Below, piece by piece: positions 1 to 12,471 of a stretch of DNA of 64,000 bases (positions within the stretch are counted from its first letter, which is position 1; each line of letters starts with the position of its first letter). Made by a program: the position numbers and the translations under genes. Source of the DNA: Acanthococcus lagerstroemiae (Eukaryota; Arthropoda; Insecta; Hemiptera; Eriococcidae); assembly GCA_031841125.1 (NCBI GenBank), contig CM063106.1:67444101-67508100 (forward strand), written 5' to 3'. The notes beneath the pieces are model-generated. The model did not search any database, had not been told where the DNA came from, and saw only the letters and a list, made by a program, of their open reading frames with translations.

Positions 1-31
1 ATTTCACTTACACATTCGATAAAATAGTGTG

Positions 32-317
32 GCAAAGAATGCTCCCGAACATTCGAGATAAGGGAAGAAAGATCGACACGTTTTGAGCAGCAGAATAGAA
101 GTTCGATAACGAGAGCGATAAGGAGTTTCGCCGATAACTCCGGGATATATAGAGGCCACTGGCCGACGCCGTATAGTCTAGTTTTTCTATGCGATAAACT
201 GTGCGTTTTTCAAGCGATCTCGCTTCTGTTTTCGTGCGTTTGTATTAATGTGACATTAAAAGTTCTTAGTACGTGTTTTCGTGCGTTTTTCGGTGCGAAT
301 TACGTTAGAATATATTC
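32..317 (+). promoter_or_regulatory. Heat-shock-type promoter repeat, copy 1
   Basis: This block is a dispersed repeat whose second copy lies at 60066-60335. It starts with five alternating heat-shock-factor units spaced exactly 5 bp apart: GAA 37-39, CTC 42-44, GAA 47-49, TTC 52-54, GAT 57-59. Three are perfect and two have one mismatch. A TATA-like atatata follows at 145-151, with a possible start region about 30 bp on (near 175-180). The similarity between copies runs through what would be a leader of roughly 140 bases and stops near 317. No heat-shock protein ORF follows. It could be a duplicated hsp promoter, or the U3/5' end of a retroelement with heat-responsive control. HSF binding is inferred from the motif only. 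Confidence 0.6.
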
Positions 318-1004
318 AAAAGAAAATGAATCTGATAGTTCAAAAAAATTTGTTTCAAAAAGTTGTGCTCCCAGAGGCTTAATCTGTTCTAGTAAGTGCA
401 AGAACATCTCATCAACATTTTTTCTAAAATTAAAGAATATTTAGGGATAACACCCCTTGGGTGAAGTTTAAAACGGAATTTCCTACAAGAATATGTACGA
501 TTCCGTCACGCCGAAATCTTGGTTGCGATGATACTCGCAGATAGATTCGTGCAGTGCACGGGATATATAGTAGGTTGGAGTAACACTTGTTATCCGAGCT
601 ATGACATGTTGTAGTCTACACTCTCGGAACTGTGGCTGTTTGTGGATTCAGTGTTCTCACTGCAATCTTAGAAGCGTGATTTAAAGACTATTCCGTTCTA
701 GTCTTACATATCCTATTTTGTTATAAAAACTCCTAAAAGTTTGTGTTTTACAAAAAATATTGGTCTAACTTAAAAAAGTTGTTTTCATTATCGTACCAAT
801 TGAGTACCCTTTCGCAATTTTATGAAGAAAAAGTTTTCAAGTTGATGCCCTTGTGTTAAATTTTGGTAAAAAGTGAACTTTTATCGTTATAGTTTACGTC
901 CAGGATATTAAAATACCCAAAAATGTATAAGAGTGTGCTAGAATGATTTATAGGCGCGTTGAATTCATTTTTAAGGTTCGTAATTTTTGTCCGCTCCTAA
1001 CACA
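318..1004. other. No gene recognised
   Basis: AT-rich sequence with no convincing ORF. A second TATA-like ggatatatag lies at 560-569, but no gene follows it. Nothing else could be assigned. Confidence 0.5.
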
Positions 1005-1625
1005 AGAGAATCTCCAGGATGGCAGAATCTGAAAGCTGCCATTGGAGACGTAAAATATACCAAAATTAGCGCTTTTGGAGTCGGGAATTTCATTTCTGTG
1101 ATTGTTTTGGTCCCAACCTTCATCCATATTGGCCCACCGGGAACCGAAATATGAAGTATTAAAATTAACAATATTGGCATCAAATAAGTCAAAATGAGGT
1201 TGTCTGAGTCGAAGGTTCCATTTTCCAGGTTGATTTGAGCCCCCATCATATTGGTCAACAGAGCACAGAAACATAAAATATTCAAATCTACTCATGTTGC
1301 AGTCAAATACATCGAAAATAGGGTTTTCTGAGTCAGTGATCCCATTTTCGATATTATTCTGCTCCCATCCCTACCTACATTTATCCACAGGGGGTTGAAA
1401 TGTAATATATTCAATGTTACGCGAACTGATCAGGTGGATCTTCTCTGAATGCAGTCAAGGGTGCATACTACATTCGCCTTGTATCACTATACGTAACATT
1501 GAATAAAGTATAACATATCAACTCCCTGGAGACCAATGTAGGTAGGGGCAGAAACAGAATAACATCGAGAATGAGCTCACTGACATGAAAAAACCCTAGT
1601 TTCAACATATTTGACTCCACCGACA
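1005..1625. repeat. Tandem repeat of about 125 bp ending in an inverted repeat
   Basis: About three diverged units of roughly 125 bp can be followed from 1005 to 1420. They share phrases such as 'tctgagtc', 'ccattttc' and 'gctccca..catccatatt'. The last unit (about 1301-1421) recurs inverted at about 1491-1622 with a loop of about 70 bp, so single strands could fold into a hairpin with arms of 120-130 bp. No transposase is present. It resembles a foldback or MITE-like element with amplified internal units. Overlapping minus-strand ORFs of about 100 codons are by-products of the repeat. Confidence 0.6.
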
Positions 1626-2274
1626 GGATCATTCATCCACGATCTTGTCGTCCAAGAGCTACAGATGTCCGAGGGGATAGAAATATTGCGAGAATAGCGA
1701 TGCAAGATCCTTATTTAACATCGAATAGAATATAGTTGGGGAGTGAGTTTTCTTTGTAACACGCCTCTCAAACAGTCTGTTGCCGACTTTGCGAACATGG
1801 TTTATGTAACTGTAAACCGGCACAAGTCCCGAGACTCACCATGGAACACCAACGACAACGCTTGTCTTTCGCTCGCAATCATGTGCAGTGGCGAGAAGGG
1901 GATTGAAGGCGGGTTTTCTTCACGGGTGAGTCCAGGTTTTTCCCCGCAGGACTGGATGGACGTGTACGCATATGGAGACGCCCTTGTCAACAATATGCTC
2001 AACGTGTGTTTACATGAAGGTCGAATTTCTTCGGTGGTTCCGTTATAGTCGGGGGTGGTATTTCGCGTGATGCTAGGACCGATCTCAATTTTTATGACTC
2101 CGGCACTGTGAACGCTTCAGTATATATTGAGGACATTCTTTTAAATTATGTCGTGCCTTATATGCGATTCGCTGCATCCGAGTTACGGCTGAAAGACGAA
2201 AATGCGGCTTAATTGTGGACCAGAGGGGTGGAATTGCGTCCTGGGTTCTATCCGAGTTGCGTCCGACCAGGAGT

Positions 2275-3034
2275 CGAATTGCGTCTTTGCCAAACTCCAC
2301 ATTTTCCTTCTGATTTCAACAAATCTAGGACTGTCAGCGGGCAGCTGGTGTGATTAAAAAATTGGAGGAATTTCCAGAGCAAGTATACCTTGGAACAAAG
2401 CAGTTTTCGATATACCCTCGCGCTGGCAGGAATGCGTCGATCAAAATGGCGAATTATGTACACGAGGAGGAAGAAATTTAAAAGACGCGCGCTTCACGTA
2501 TTCAAGACGCGTTATGTCGCCAATCTCGCGATGCGTTTTCATTTAGCGCAGTGCTGATGGCGCAAACTATAAGTGTTGGGTCTCACTGAGAAGTACAAGG
2601 ACAGTGATTCCGAAGAGGGAAAATTTCTGAAACTTTTTTTCGGCTTACCTCTGCTTGACCCATATGCGAAGTGGAAGACTGCATTATGAATGACATTCTC
2701 CCGATTCAACCCGATAATGAAAAGGTAAGGCACGTCAATTTTGCCTTTACGCTGAAGAAAATTATGTCACTGACAACTACTCATTCTTAGTGAGACTCAA
2801 CACTTGTATTTTGCGCCACCAGCACTGCGCTAAATGAAAACGCATTGCGAAATCGGCAACATAATACATCTTGAATACGTGAAGCGCGCGTCTTTTAAAT
2901 GTCTTTCTCCTCGTATACATATACTTGCTCTGGAGATTCCTCCACATTTTTCATCACACCAGCTGCCCGCTGACAGTCCTAAGCCTGTTGAAGTCAGAAG
3001 GAAAATTTGGAGTTTGGTAGGGACGCAATTCAGC
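2275..3034. mobile_element. Long foldback element with arms of about 260-325 bp
   Basis: Sequence from about 2275 to 2600 recurs in reverse complement from about 2771 to 3034, around a loop of about 170 bp. Shared landmarks include 'gcgcagtgctg' with its complement 'cagcactgcgc', and the outer ends 'gaattgcgtc' and 'gacgcaattc'. Direct copies of 'gagttgcgtcc' just outside the left arm (2230-2270) suggest amplified termini. No coding capacity. It abuts a Tc1 transposase fragment and may have inserted into it or caused its truncation. Confidence 0.7.
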
Positions 3035-3047
3035 TACTAAATGTGAC

Positions 3048-3405
3048 ATGGGCCGCAACTAGGAGCCGCCCGTGCCATTTGTGGGTGCGGGCTCCTTGTC
3101 CATGCAAGATAACGCACGACCGCATGTGTCACGGGAGACGCTCGAATTCTTGGAAGAAGTTGAAATTGCACAACTTGAACTGTCAACGTGCAGCCCAGAC
3201 TTAAACCCAATTGAACACGTCTGGGACAGACTGGATAGATGCATACGAGCTCGTAATGCCCCATAAATTCCCTCAGTGCATTGAGAACTGCCCAGTGAGA
3301 AGAATGGGAAGCGATACCGCAAGTGGAGATCCGTGCGTTCATTGATAGCATGCAGAGCCGTGATTTGGGCCCGTGGCGGCAACACGTGTTACTAGGATCC
3401 ATTTC
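3048..3405 (+). pseudogene. Tc1-like transposase, 3' fragment
   Basis: The frame at 3072-3266 carries the conserved Tc1-family core: QDNARPHVSRETLEFL, then SPDLNPIEHVWDRLDRCIRARN. In intact Tc1 transposases the first segment holds the second catalytic Asp (QDNAxPH) and the second holds the catalytic Glu of the DD34E triad (NPIEHVWD). The frame breaks after 3266, but family-like sequence with the ending ARGGNTCY can be read in another frame to about 3400. The DNA-binding N-terminus is missing; upstream is the foldback element at 2275-3034. This is a dead fragment. Confidence 0.88.
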
Positions 3406-6400
3406 TGGTTAGCTTTATAAACACTTTGTAAACCTTCGTCATCTTACATCTGTTACTTACAGATACGAAATATGCGATTTTTGCTGCAGCGATTTTTTTT
3501 CGTTGTCTGTATCGAGCATGTCTGAATGCCTCCACAGCACACGCGTGAAAAGAGAAATGTTCTAGAAATATTATATTTGAATTTCCAGCCATTTGATGTT
3601 TCCCTTTTGTTAATGGAAGGATATGATTTCTTTGGGGGTGGATAAATACTTTTATCCGGTATAGTGCCCAATTTGAAATGTACAGAATCAAACCAGGGAC
3701 ATCTTCTCAACGTCAAATCGGACGACCCAAAACGAAAATATTCGATCTGAAGAATGTGGCTAATCAGTGATACCATGTATAGGTCACAAATGCTCATCGA
3801 GGAGCCTTCTAAATTTGTGAAAGGTGCTGTTCGAAAATGTGTTTATCGTTGCCCTCCTTGCAAGGTCAGAACGATATCAAAACGAATTTCATTCGAGTAG
3901 CTGTGGTTGGGACCACCGCCTGGAGAAAATTTAGAGCATATCAGCTCACAATCTTCAGCAGAGTTTCCTCAAATCCGCTAATTTAATTTGTTGGCTGCGC
4001 GTGTGGATAGATAATTCGCGATTTAGAGCTGTACGATCAAAAGCAGACTAGTTTCGGCGGACTTTTTATAACCTACTACCCATTAAGCGCGTGTAGCTTC
4101 TTTTGTAGCAACCGGAGCTTCTTTTAATACCCATCAGCAATCTGTCACATTGCATTTGTCCGTATAGTCGAAGAACCGCTAATTGAAAAAGGGTGTGTTT
4201 GGATCACGGATGGATCCGGTAAAAAGGTGCGTGTTTCGGAAGTAGCCGTTAATGGATCTATTCATAAAACAAGTATGAGGTTTCTCATTTTTTTCTTCTT
4301 TTTTCATCAGCGAGTAGGTAACTCTGAAACGTGTTGGGAGGAGCGCTTAATTCGAAACCACGCCGAAAATACAATTAAAACTGCACCTTTATTAGGGGAC
4401 CGTTAAAATGCTATATTTTACGAGCGAACACGGATTACGCTTGCAACCTCACGCTGGATTGGTTCGGATAAGTTGTGACAGCACCGAACATCGAGAACGC
4501 AAAGGCGGAATTTTGAAACAGGCTTCCGGTATTGTATCCAGGGATACGAAAATGATCCGTGTTGATTAACTACGGTTTACGAGCAGATTGTTGCATGAAT
4601 AAATTGTTTGAAGTGAGACTGCAAGGAAGTTACGGCATTGTGGTGTCTTATAGCTTCTCCTTCAATTTGCCGAAAGTTCGTGACTGGCTGTACCAAATTA
4701 TTCAGCAAATGGTTTATTTCCTCAGAAGAATACAAGTATTACTGAAAAGATAACAATTTTGAGATTTTCCTTTGTATGAACCCTGACAGAGGTATATTTT
4801 CAGGGACAGTAATGCCTCATCACCCGTAACTTGATTAATAAACTCCTAGGAAACAGTGGAAAAAAAAGGTAGGGTAAAGGACCATAAGAGTGCGCAGCTC
4901 CTAAAAGTGCGCCCGGCCGATTTCTCTGTGAATTGCGCCCTCTTGCAGATGTTCATGGAATCTAAGTATACCTTGTGAATATGTGTTCACATTGATTAGT
5001 TACCGAAGTATTGAACACAACCATAAAAAATATTCAAGCTTCAATGTTTTCGCCGTTCTAATTGTAATATTTTCCAGGTCGAATATAATAATTACTTGGG
5101 TGATTTTTGAACGAATTTGCCTAGTTAAGGTGTCAAACGAGAGTCAAAAGTAAGTACTATCCGTTACATTAAGACTTTCCCCAAATTTATTTTATTTTAC
5201 TTAGTGAGCCGTATCCACACATCGTGCAACACAGAGATATATTGCCTCCATTGTACAATAACTGTTAAGTGTAGACATTAAAATTTCAAAAAAAGTTTTT
5301 CGCGGACGTGATAGTCCGAAGCACACATACAGTAGTTAACAATCGTATGTACTAGTATTTTGAAGTTATTTTCGAAAAAAATCTCCCAAAGACTGATATA
5401 TTTAACGAAATTCTAAACACTGGAAAAATCCCTAAACAATGGCTGATAGATGAGGAATCAGTACATGTATTTTCCGGCTTAGCCATGTTCAAAGTGATGA
5501 TTTTTATCATTCACCTTATCCGTTTCCGCGTAAGACGGATTCCAGCTTATACAAAAAATTTACACATAAACCCCATAAGAACTGCAGGGACTTTTTCTTT
5601 TTTCCGTTAGGACGGATTTCCGCCTAATACAGATTCCGACTCACGCAGATTTTACTGTACCTTCTATCATGTAAACGATTTATTTAGACGAAGTAAGTAC
5701 ATTACGAATTTAAGCGTGTAGTACAAATATCCTTTTTTCTTCATCTTATTCAATGTTTCAGAGTAGATTTCGGTACATCGAACACATTTGAGGCATTCAT
5801 CAAGCCCATTCGCTTTTTAAGAACAGCAGAAACAGCCAAATTCATTCGCTCCTGCGACCATAGCCACATCTTTTTACAGGATACGAGGACATTTAGCTAT
5901 AAAAATGCAGTAGGTATTTGACAAATTTCGTAAGTTAGCATATTAGGAGACGAACGCATTTTGTATACAAAATAATTCGAAACTTGAAAATTGTGGAAAC
6001 TGAAAAAGAAACTTATCCGAACTCGATACTTTGGACTGTTACAGGCTGATAAAATCAACCGCCAGTTTTTTCACGAATTTCAATTTATATAAATCGCATA
6101 TTTCTGGACTTTTGAAAAAACTTTTTGGCTTCACAAAAATTATTTTCGGAGATAATTTTTTTTTTTTTTTAAATTTTACGAGGACTACGTTTTCTATGAC
6201 ATCATATGTCAATGAAACGCACTTAGTACTATAACTCACCGCACCAGGTTGTACAAATCAACCAAACGAGATATTGAAGGGAGCGACATTTGGTGCCCTT
6301 ACCTTTTAATGTAATGGCTTGAAAATTTGAAGGGGAAAAACAGAGTAAAAACCGATAGATTTTTCCGCATTATATCAACAGTTTAGCACATTCTATGTAA

Positions 6401-7084
6401 AATTAACTGAGCTATAACATTTTTTCTGATAGGTGCACACTCTTATGGTTTTCTTGTATCTCGAAACGGTTAATATGGAGAGAATTACGTTTCAGTTCAT
6501 AAAATTCGTTAATAACGAAACTCAAATTACTTATAATGAAAACCGGGAGAACTTGAAATACAGTGTAGACATCAAAGATAAGAATGCAATTTATTTTTTT
6601 TTCAAAGCAATAGTTTATCATTACGAGATTTTGAGATAAAAATGCTCTTCCAATTTTGTTGGCATAAGTAAAAATATCCCAGTCTTCAACTAAAGGAAAT
6701 GTATTCATTTAATTTTGCAATTCGAAATGTGCTAGTCATGTATTGTTACTTCCAGTCTGAAGTGTGACAGTTTTGCACTGAATAATCCTTCTTATCCTGT
6801 TATCACATTTAGAAGGTGTCATTGATTTGTCAAGATTCTGAACTTACTAGTTAGTATGTTGGAAGGGGTAATCATTCCTCCCTTCTATTAGGTGTCAAAA
6901 ATGTACGTTTTTCGGAAACAAATTCTACCTTGATTCCTACCCTCCTCCCTCTCGGTGAACTAGCTTAGGACTTGGTATAGAGATTAGCGAAACTATGTAT
7001 TATTAAATGTGTTATGAAAGGAGATTGATGTAATTTCATCTATTCAATTATGTATTAGAAAAAATAAAGAAAAATGGAAAGACA
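3406..7084. other. Unassigned AT-rich stretch; possible degenerate element at 4881-6449
   Basis: No ORF here looks real. The phrase accataagagtgcgca at 4881-4896 returns inverted at 6434-6449 as tgcacactcttatggt, which could be short terminal inverted repeats of a ~1.57 kb non-coding element. A related phrase, 'ataagagtgtgc', lies near 925-940. The region 5520-5660 has repeated 'tccg..taagacggattcc' motifs. No transposase was found inside. Tracts of A or T (for example 6161-6172) are common. Confidence 0.35.
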
Positions 7085-9640
7085 AACAGAGATTTTTCTT
7101 TAGGTTATATAGTTTATTGAACTGCTTGTATAGCATTCACAATAATATTCATATTACAGCTTAATCACAGTATTGATCTAGTCTTATAAATTAACTAAAT
7201 CTGTAGGTTTTAGACGTTTTAGACGGCACGTATCTTTCGTGTCGTCCAGTAAGTTGATGGCGAGATGGTTGGGATGGCTGTGTAACCTTTTTTCGTGGCG
7301 ACTTGCGTAAGTCTTGATGGTTTCGTCGACGGTTGGCATTAGTAGGTCAGCGTGTACATTGCTGTCGCGGACAAACCAGGGGGCGCTGGTTATTGTGCGA
7401 AGCACTTTATTTTGGAACCTCTGGATCACTTTTCGGAGGTGGCGGCGGCGCAACCCCATATTTGAATACCGTACGTCCATACAGGCTTCAGTATGGACGT
7501 GTACAGTAGTCTTTTACTTGATAGGCTTAGTGCTGATCTTTTGCCGATCAACCAGTACAGTTTGCGGAAGCGTGTATGTTCAGCTCTTCCCTCTTTTTCC
7601 GGACATGGACTTTGTAGCTGAGATTTAACGTGATCGGATCTGGGGTCTGGGGATGATTTTGCTGTCAATTTAGATTAGCTGGTATGAGTGTGGTCGCAAG
7701 GCAAAGTCCACGTGGGTTAATTTAGAATCGTTAATGGCAAGTTTCCATTTGCGTGCCCAATTATGCACCTTGTCCGTGGCTAGCTGGAGCTAGGAGATGG
7801 AGTTATCGTATCGATCGCTTACTGAGATGATTGCCGTGTCGTTGGCAAATGTTGCAATTTCAACTTCTGTGTTAAATGTAGCCGGTACATCAGCTGTGTA
7901 GAGGTTGTACAAGGGTCCAAGCACACTCCCCTGTGGTACTCCAGCTCGCACAGGGTACTCGTTGGAGGAGGTGACTCCGTGAACAACATGAAAGCGTCGC
8001 TCTTTCAGATAGTCTGCAATTATTCTGCAGTACTTGGCTGGCAGGATAGTTGACAGTTTAAGATTTAGGCCCTTGTGCCAGACCTTGTCGAACGCTTGAC
8101 TTATATCAAGAAATACGGCAGAGCAGAATTTTCAGCTTCGCGGATTGTATGCGTGACCCGATGTAGTTGGTCGATGGTTGAATGTTGCTGACGGAACCCG
8201 AACTGGTGGTCCGGAATTTTATCGTCGGTGATGGAGCGCAATCGTGTCACGAATAATTTTTCGAAAAATTTAGACATGATTGGGAACAAGGAGATGGGTC
8301 TATAGGATGAAATTTGTTCGGGGGTTTTCCTGGTTTAGATATCATTATTATCTAGGAGAGTTTCCACTCCTTCGGAATGTGTTCGAGCCGCAGAACTGCA
8401 TTGAAAAGATAGGTAAGCGTTACTATCCCTTTCATCGACATTTCCTGGAGCATCTTGGCCGTTATTTTGTCTACGCCAGGCGCTTTCTTCACCTTTAGCT
8501 TGTCTAACTCTTTTGCTATCATGTGGGTGTCTTCTTCTGCGTACGTTAGTATCGGGGTGTCCGCAGGTCCGGTGTCGTTTGGGGTGAATACCTCTGCTAG
8601 ATGGCGAGCGAATGCTTCTGACTTCTGTTCATCAGTCCTAAGCCAGTTGTTGCCATCTCTGATGGCCGGGTGGTGGTTCTGCGGTGACTTCTTTATATTT
8701 AGAGTGGCTCTCCATAGTGAATATTCGCTGTTTTGATGGGCTGATAAGTTGGATAAATAGTTTTGGAATTTTTCTTCATTTATTGATCGGATTAGAGCAG
8801 TAGTTTCACGACTAATCCGATTAAAGTCGGTTTTGTTGTGCTGATCCCTTGAGATTTGCCATTTTTGGGTACTTATCGACCTGTTTGCGATATCTTTCTA
8901 TCGCCGGAGTGGCCTTTCTCACTGCTTCACGCAGTAGAGAGGTGAAGGTGGATGCTGCCACGTCCAATTCTTTTTTGGTCTGTATGGGTGTTCGTAAATT
9001 GATTTTCTCATCAATGTATTGGCGATATGATTCCCAGTTTGTACGTTTGTTAGTTAATGCGTTTGGTGTTTTACTGGACTGGCAAGGGCGTCAATTACGA
9101 CCATCACCGGAGAATTGTCGGATGAAAGATCCGTGGCGTTTTCTGCTGCAAGGTAAAGGTGAGATATTCCTCGTGTAATGTAGAAATCGATCAGGTCGGG
9201 TATCTTATTTGTGTCTGAAGACCAGTATGTCGGAGAGCCTCTGGAAATGGTTTCACAGCCGATTGCGTTGATTGCTTGGAGAAGTTTGCGTCCTCTAGAG
9301 GAGATCATTCTCGATCCCCATTGCGTGTGTTTGGCGTTATAATCACCACCAGCGATCCATCTATCTCCGAAGCCTTTAAAAGTTTCTTCCATTTCGGCTC
9401 TGTCCATTCGACATCCATAGATAGAAAATAAAAGTGAACTACCAGTTTAGTGAATGCGGTAAAATAATGCCAAATTCGAAAACGTAAGTTTTGGTCGATT
9501 GGTGTGAAGTTAACCTGACGGCCGAATCGGTTAATGGTGTTTATTTTGCTATCGAGTACTTGTGAACTTAGCTGCACTGATAACTGACTTGAGGTCGCTT
9601 TCCACCAATTGAGTATATTTTGATACCAGCAAATTCTCAA
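7085..9640 (-). pseudogene. Jockey-clade non-LTR retrotransposon ORF2, 5'-truncated and broken
   Basis: Read on the minus strand, the pieces fall in the order of a Jockey-type ORF2. The C-terminal half of the AP endonuclease (9054-9407) has GGDYNAKHTQWGSR and SSDNSPV. The reverse transcriptase has SKFFEKLFVTRL and HQFGFRQQHSTIDQLHRV (8101-8289), then RAGVPQGSVLGP (near 7915-7950). The post-RT segment has LKPVWTYGIQIWGCA and RFQNKVLRTITSAPWFVRD (7184-7668). The catalytic box reads FAND at 7838-7849 instead of FADD: one G-to-A change would remove a metal-binding Asp. Frames shift several times and the endonuclease N-terminus is not recognisable beyond about 9640. The element is dead; assignment to the Jockey clade is by motif recognition. 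Confidence 0.9.
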
Positions 9641-9649
9641 CCCTAATTT

Positions 9650-9820
9650 TCGATTTCTTATTCCAATTAAAAATAGTTTGATTGAAAAATCGGCGAATTT
9701 TTAATTTAAAAAAAGAATCTTGGCGAATTTTTGTTTTTCAAAAAAATAATTGTCGGTAAATTTTTCTTCTCCACCCCCCAAACTGAAAGTCAAGTTTCGT
9801 CTGTGATGATGTTAAAGAGC
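9650..9820 (-). repeat. Dispersed non-coding repeat, family B, partial copy
   Basis: Poly-A/T-rich phrases around 'cggcgaatttttaatt' and 'tctccacc..caaactgaaagtcaa' match the longer copies at 25660-26165, 35685-36150 and 37537-38112. This copy abuts the 5' end of the Jockey fragment. No coding capacity. Confidence 0.55.
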
Positions 9821-12290
9821 CCGTGACTGTTTTTCCCTATCTTTCCTATCGCTCTAAGTTGTGCAACCCTTACCAACTCTGTCATTCATTGCCCTGTACT
9901 CGAGTAGAGATCTTCTAAAACCCTTTAACACTTCGATATACTTACTGCGTGCTCTCAGCTGGACACAGCTAGGCCCCTGGGGGAGACTGACACCGATCGG
10001 CGAATGTCACGTCATTTAAATCTAATATGACACTTTACATGCTCCAGGTAGTACTCGACGCGTTATTTCATTCGGAAATGGGACGACTGCCGCCGCCTGT
10101 TCGCCGAACATATCGCGTGGTTTTTGCGCGACCAACTACTAGGGTGGTCCCAGGCGGGATAATACCTATCTCCATTTAATGGACGTCTTAGGCGCGTTTT
10201 TACTCATCTTATTCGCTTCCAACCCCTTGTGCTTGGTACGCTTCAACACCTATGAAAGGCCCTTCATCGAATCGTACGTGTTCAATAGCTCGTGCGAAAT
10301 CCGAATGAAAATAACTCCGGTAGTCTGGCCCGGCCCGGCCTGGGTCTCGTCACGAAGGGATTTCGTACTCAGTACTCGTGTTCGCAGACTCGTGAAATAT
10401 GCGACTCGAACGAGCGCGTTATGTTCGGCATAACATTGCCGGGATTCTTGGGATGACAAAATGATTACGAGCGCCGGGTCTCGGGATTAATGGGCGAGCG
10501 GGAACGCGCGAAATTTGGCGCAATATAGGCGTCCGCACCGAGCAGTTCGGCTCCAGCGATATGCAGATAAAATCGACCACTCGAGTCGATGACAAATGTC
10601 TTGCAGATTCGGCAATATCTCTGCACGACTTAAAACTGTCTCCTTCATCGATACCGTGTGTTTTCCTCTGTACATCGCCGCGCTGCCGATTTCGTTCTCG
10701 TATTTCAATTTTTTCGCCGTACGTTCCCAGAATTTGATTCTAGTCTGCGCAGCACTCGATGGAATTCCTGCATTCGGTTTCGCCGTCGAGCGTTCAAATC
10801 AAATCGCCCAATTAATTTAGCTCATTTATCTTCTTCCAGTCGCGCTCTTTCTGTAACCGCGCGCTGAGCCGCACTGTCAGAAGTCAAATTCCGCAGCTCT
10901 TCGGGACACCCTATACAGGTGACAAGAAAGCGATCTCGGTTATTAATTCTTCTCCTCTTTTAACACCACGCATGTTTAATAGTTTAATAAAAGCCGGAAC
11001 GATTGAATTAATTTTTCGACTGCTTTTGTTGCGCCTGGAAACGCGGCTCTCGCTTCGGCTGGGTCGTTCGGTTCCCCCCAAAAAGCGTGTACAATAGAAA
11101 TGTTAAGTGGTCAAACATCTTACATTTGTTGGCACACACCGACGATGGATATAAAATAGTGTTTCTTTCAACCGCGTGTGTGATATAATAGCCACGGATC
11201 TTTTAGGTAGACCGTATCTGTTTAACGTTGTTGTGTGGCGAATTGTATCTACGCCTCTCGTTTTAATACACCAGATAAGATGCTCTTAACGGGTACAAAG
11301 ACGAAGCGTAAAATGGCTATAAATAAATTTTGATTGTGAGAGGTCAATGAAAAATGCATTACCAGATAATTTGGTTGCGCCGTTGATGCATGGGGTACGC
11401 ACCGGCGGCGGATTCTGTTTAGGAGGAACGGATTTCGACGGTAGCGATGAAATTTGGGGCATGGGAGCGAAGGTAGATATCGCAGGTAACAAAGGAAAGG
11501 CTACCAGTGCAGAAATTCAATTCGAACAAGTGCAGATTTCTTTGGAATAAATGATGGACTTTTCTACTACTACGATGTAATGAAACATGCCGATAGTGAA
11601 GACCGTCTCTCAGGGACATATCTAGAGCGCAGATAACATAGCCCTCCCTCTTCGAGTTGAAGCTCAAGCCAGCTGAGATGGAGAATGTCCTGCTAGGGAA
11701 GAATACCTAACGTCCGATTCATGAGACCGAAGTACAATATTTAGGCATATAACAGTAGAGCCTACAGTTGAATATTAAAGTACGTTTCTTCAACTCTTTC
11801 TGATCAACGAAAGTTAACAATGATACGAATTCACGGCCAGTAACGAAATTCTTTCTTCTTCTTCAGGTTAGCGGTCTAGCTTCTGACGAGCGACTCTCCT
11901 GCGCAGGTTAGTCGGAGTAGTGTGGCAGTGCTTTCCCTGAGGTTTCATTGAGTTAGAATTTCCCTTCTCTGTTCCAAAGAGTGTGGAGCCGCACTTCGGT
12001 TACTGGCCATGTATCTTCACGACGCTGAGTAAGTTGAGCACTGTAGTACGGCAGAATTTTGTGAATACTCTTTTCTTTCCTACAACATCGAAATAGCTCC
12101 TTGTGCCATCGCAGAATAACGGTACCCACGTGTACACAGGCAACTGAACTGCGTCATCAGCGAAGGTGCACTCCACCGAAGAACCTACCGATCGAATATA
12201 GCTCACTAAGAATTCAGATGATTTAGCATACCAAAATAAGAAAACAAACAGTCCGCTCAACGAGGAGATTTTTGACACGAGTAGATACGA
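9821..12290. other. No gene recognised; CpG-rich, repeat-poor block at 10000-10900
   Basis: No convincing ORF or transposon motif. About 10000-10900 stands out by many CpG dinucleotides and few homopolymers, for example around 10080-10140 and 10490-10560, in contrast to the AT-rich repeats on both sides. It lies about 11 kb downstream of the bowl-like gene in that gene's orientation. It could be a regulatory element or a further exon, but no motif decides this. The ORF at 11347-11550 was not recognised. Confidence 0.35.
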
Positions 12291-12291
12291 G

Positions 12292-12462
12292 ATGATCTTG
12301 ACCCAGATAGCCTAAAAGTACCGTTAAAAACACCCTTAAAAGCATCATTAGAAAAGAACCGTTACTAGTACTGTTAGAAGCAGCACCCAAACTCTCGCAA
12401 AATGATCTTGACCCAAACAGCCCAAAAGTACTAGTAAAAGCACCGTTAGAAAAGAACCACTA
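12292..12462. repeat. Tandem repeat, 110-bp period, about 1.5 copies
   Basis: The phrase atgatcttgaccca at 12292 returns at 12402, and both are followed by matching text up to 'gttagaaaagaacc' (ending near 12350 and 12458). Inside the unit a shorter motif, 'aaaagnacngttagaa', also repeats. The array directly abuts the LTR-like segment at 12472. Confidence 0.6.
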
Positions 12463-12471
12463 TGAGTCCTA

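Noticed and set aside
250..444. 64-codon plus-strand ORF after the first heat-shock-type promoter
   Set aside because: The other repeat copy does not keep this frame past the shared leader, and no domain is recognisable.
948..1295. Overlapping minus-strand ORFs of 104 and 115 codons
   Set aside because: Both are open because of the ~125-bp tandem repeat; two overlapping frames cannot both be genes and neither shows a domain.
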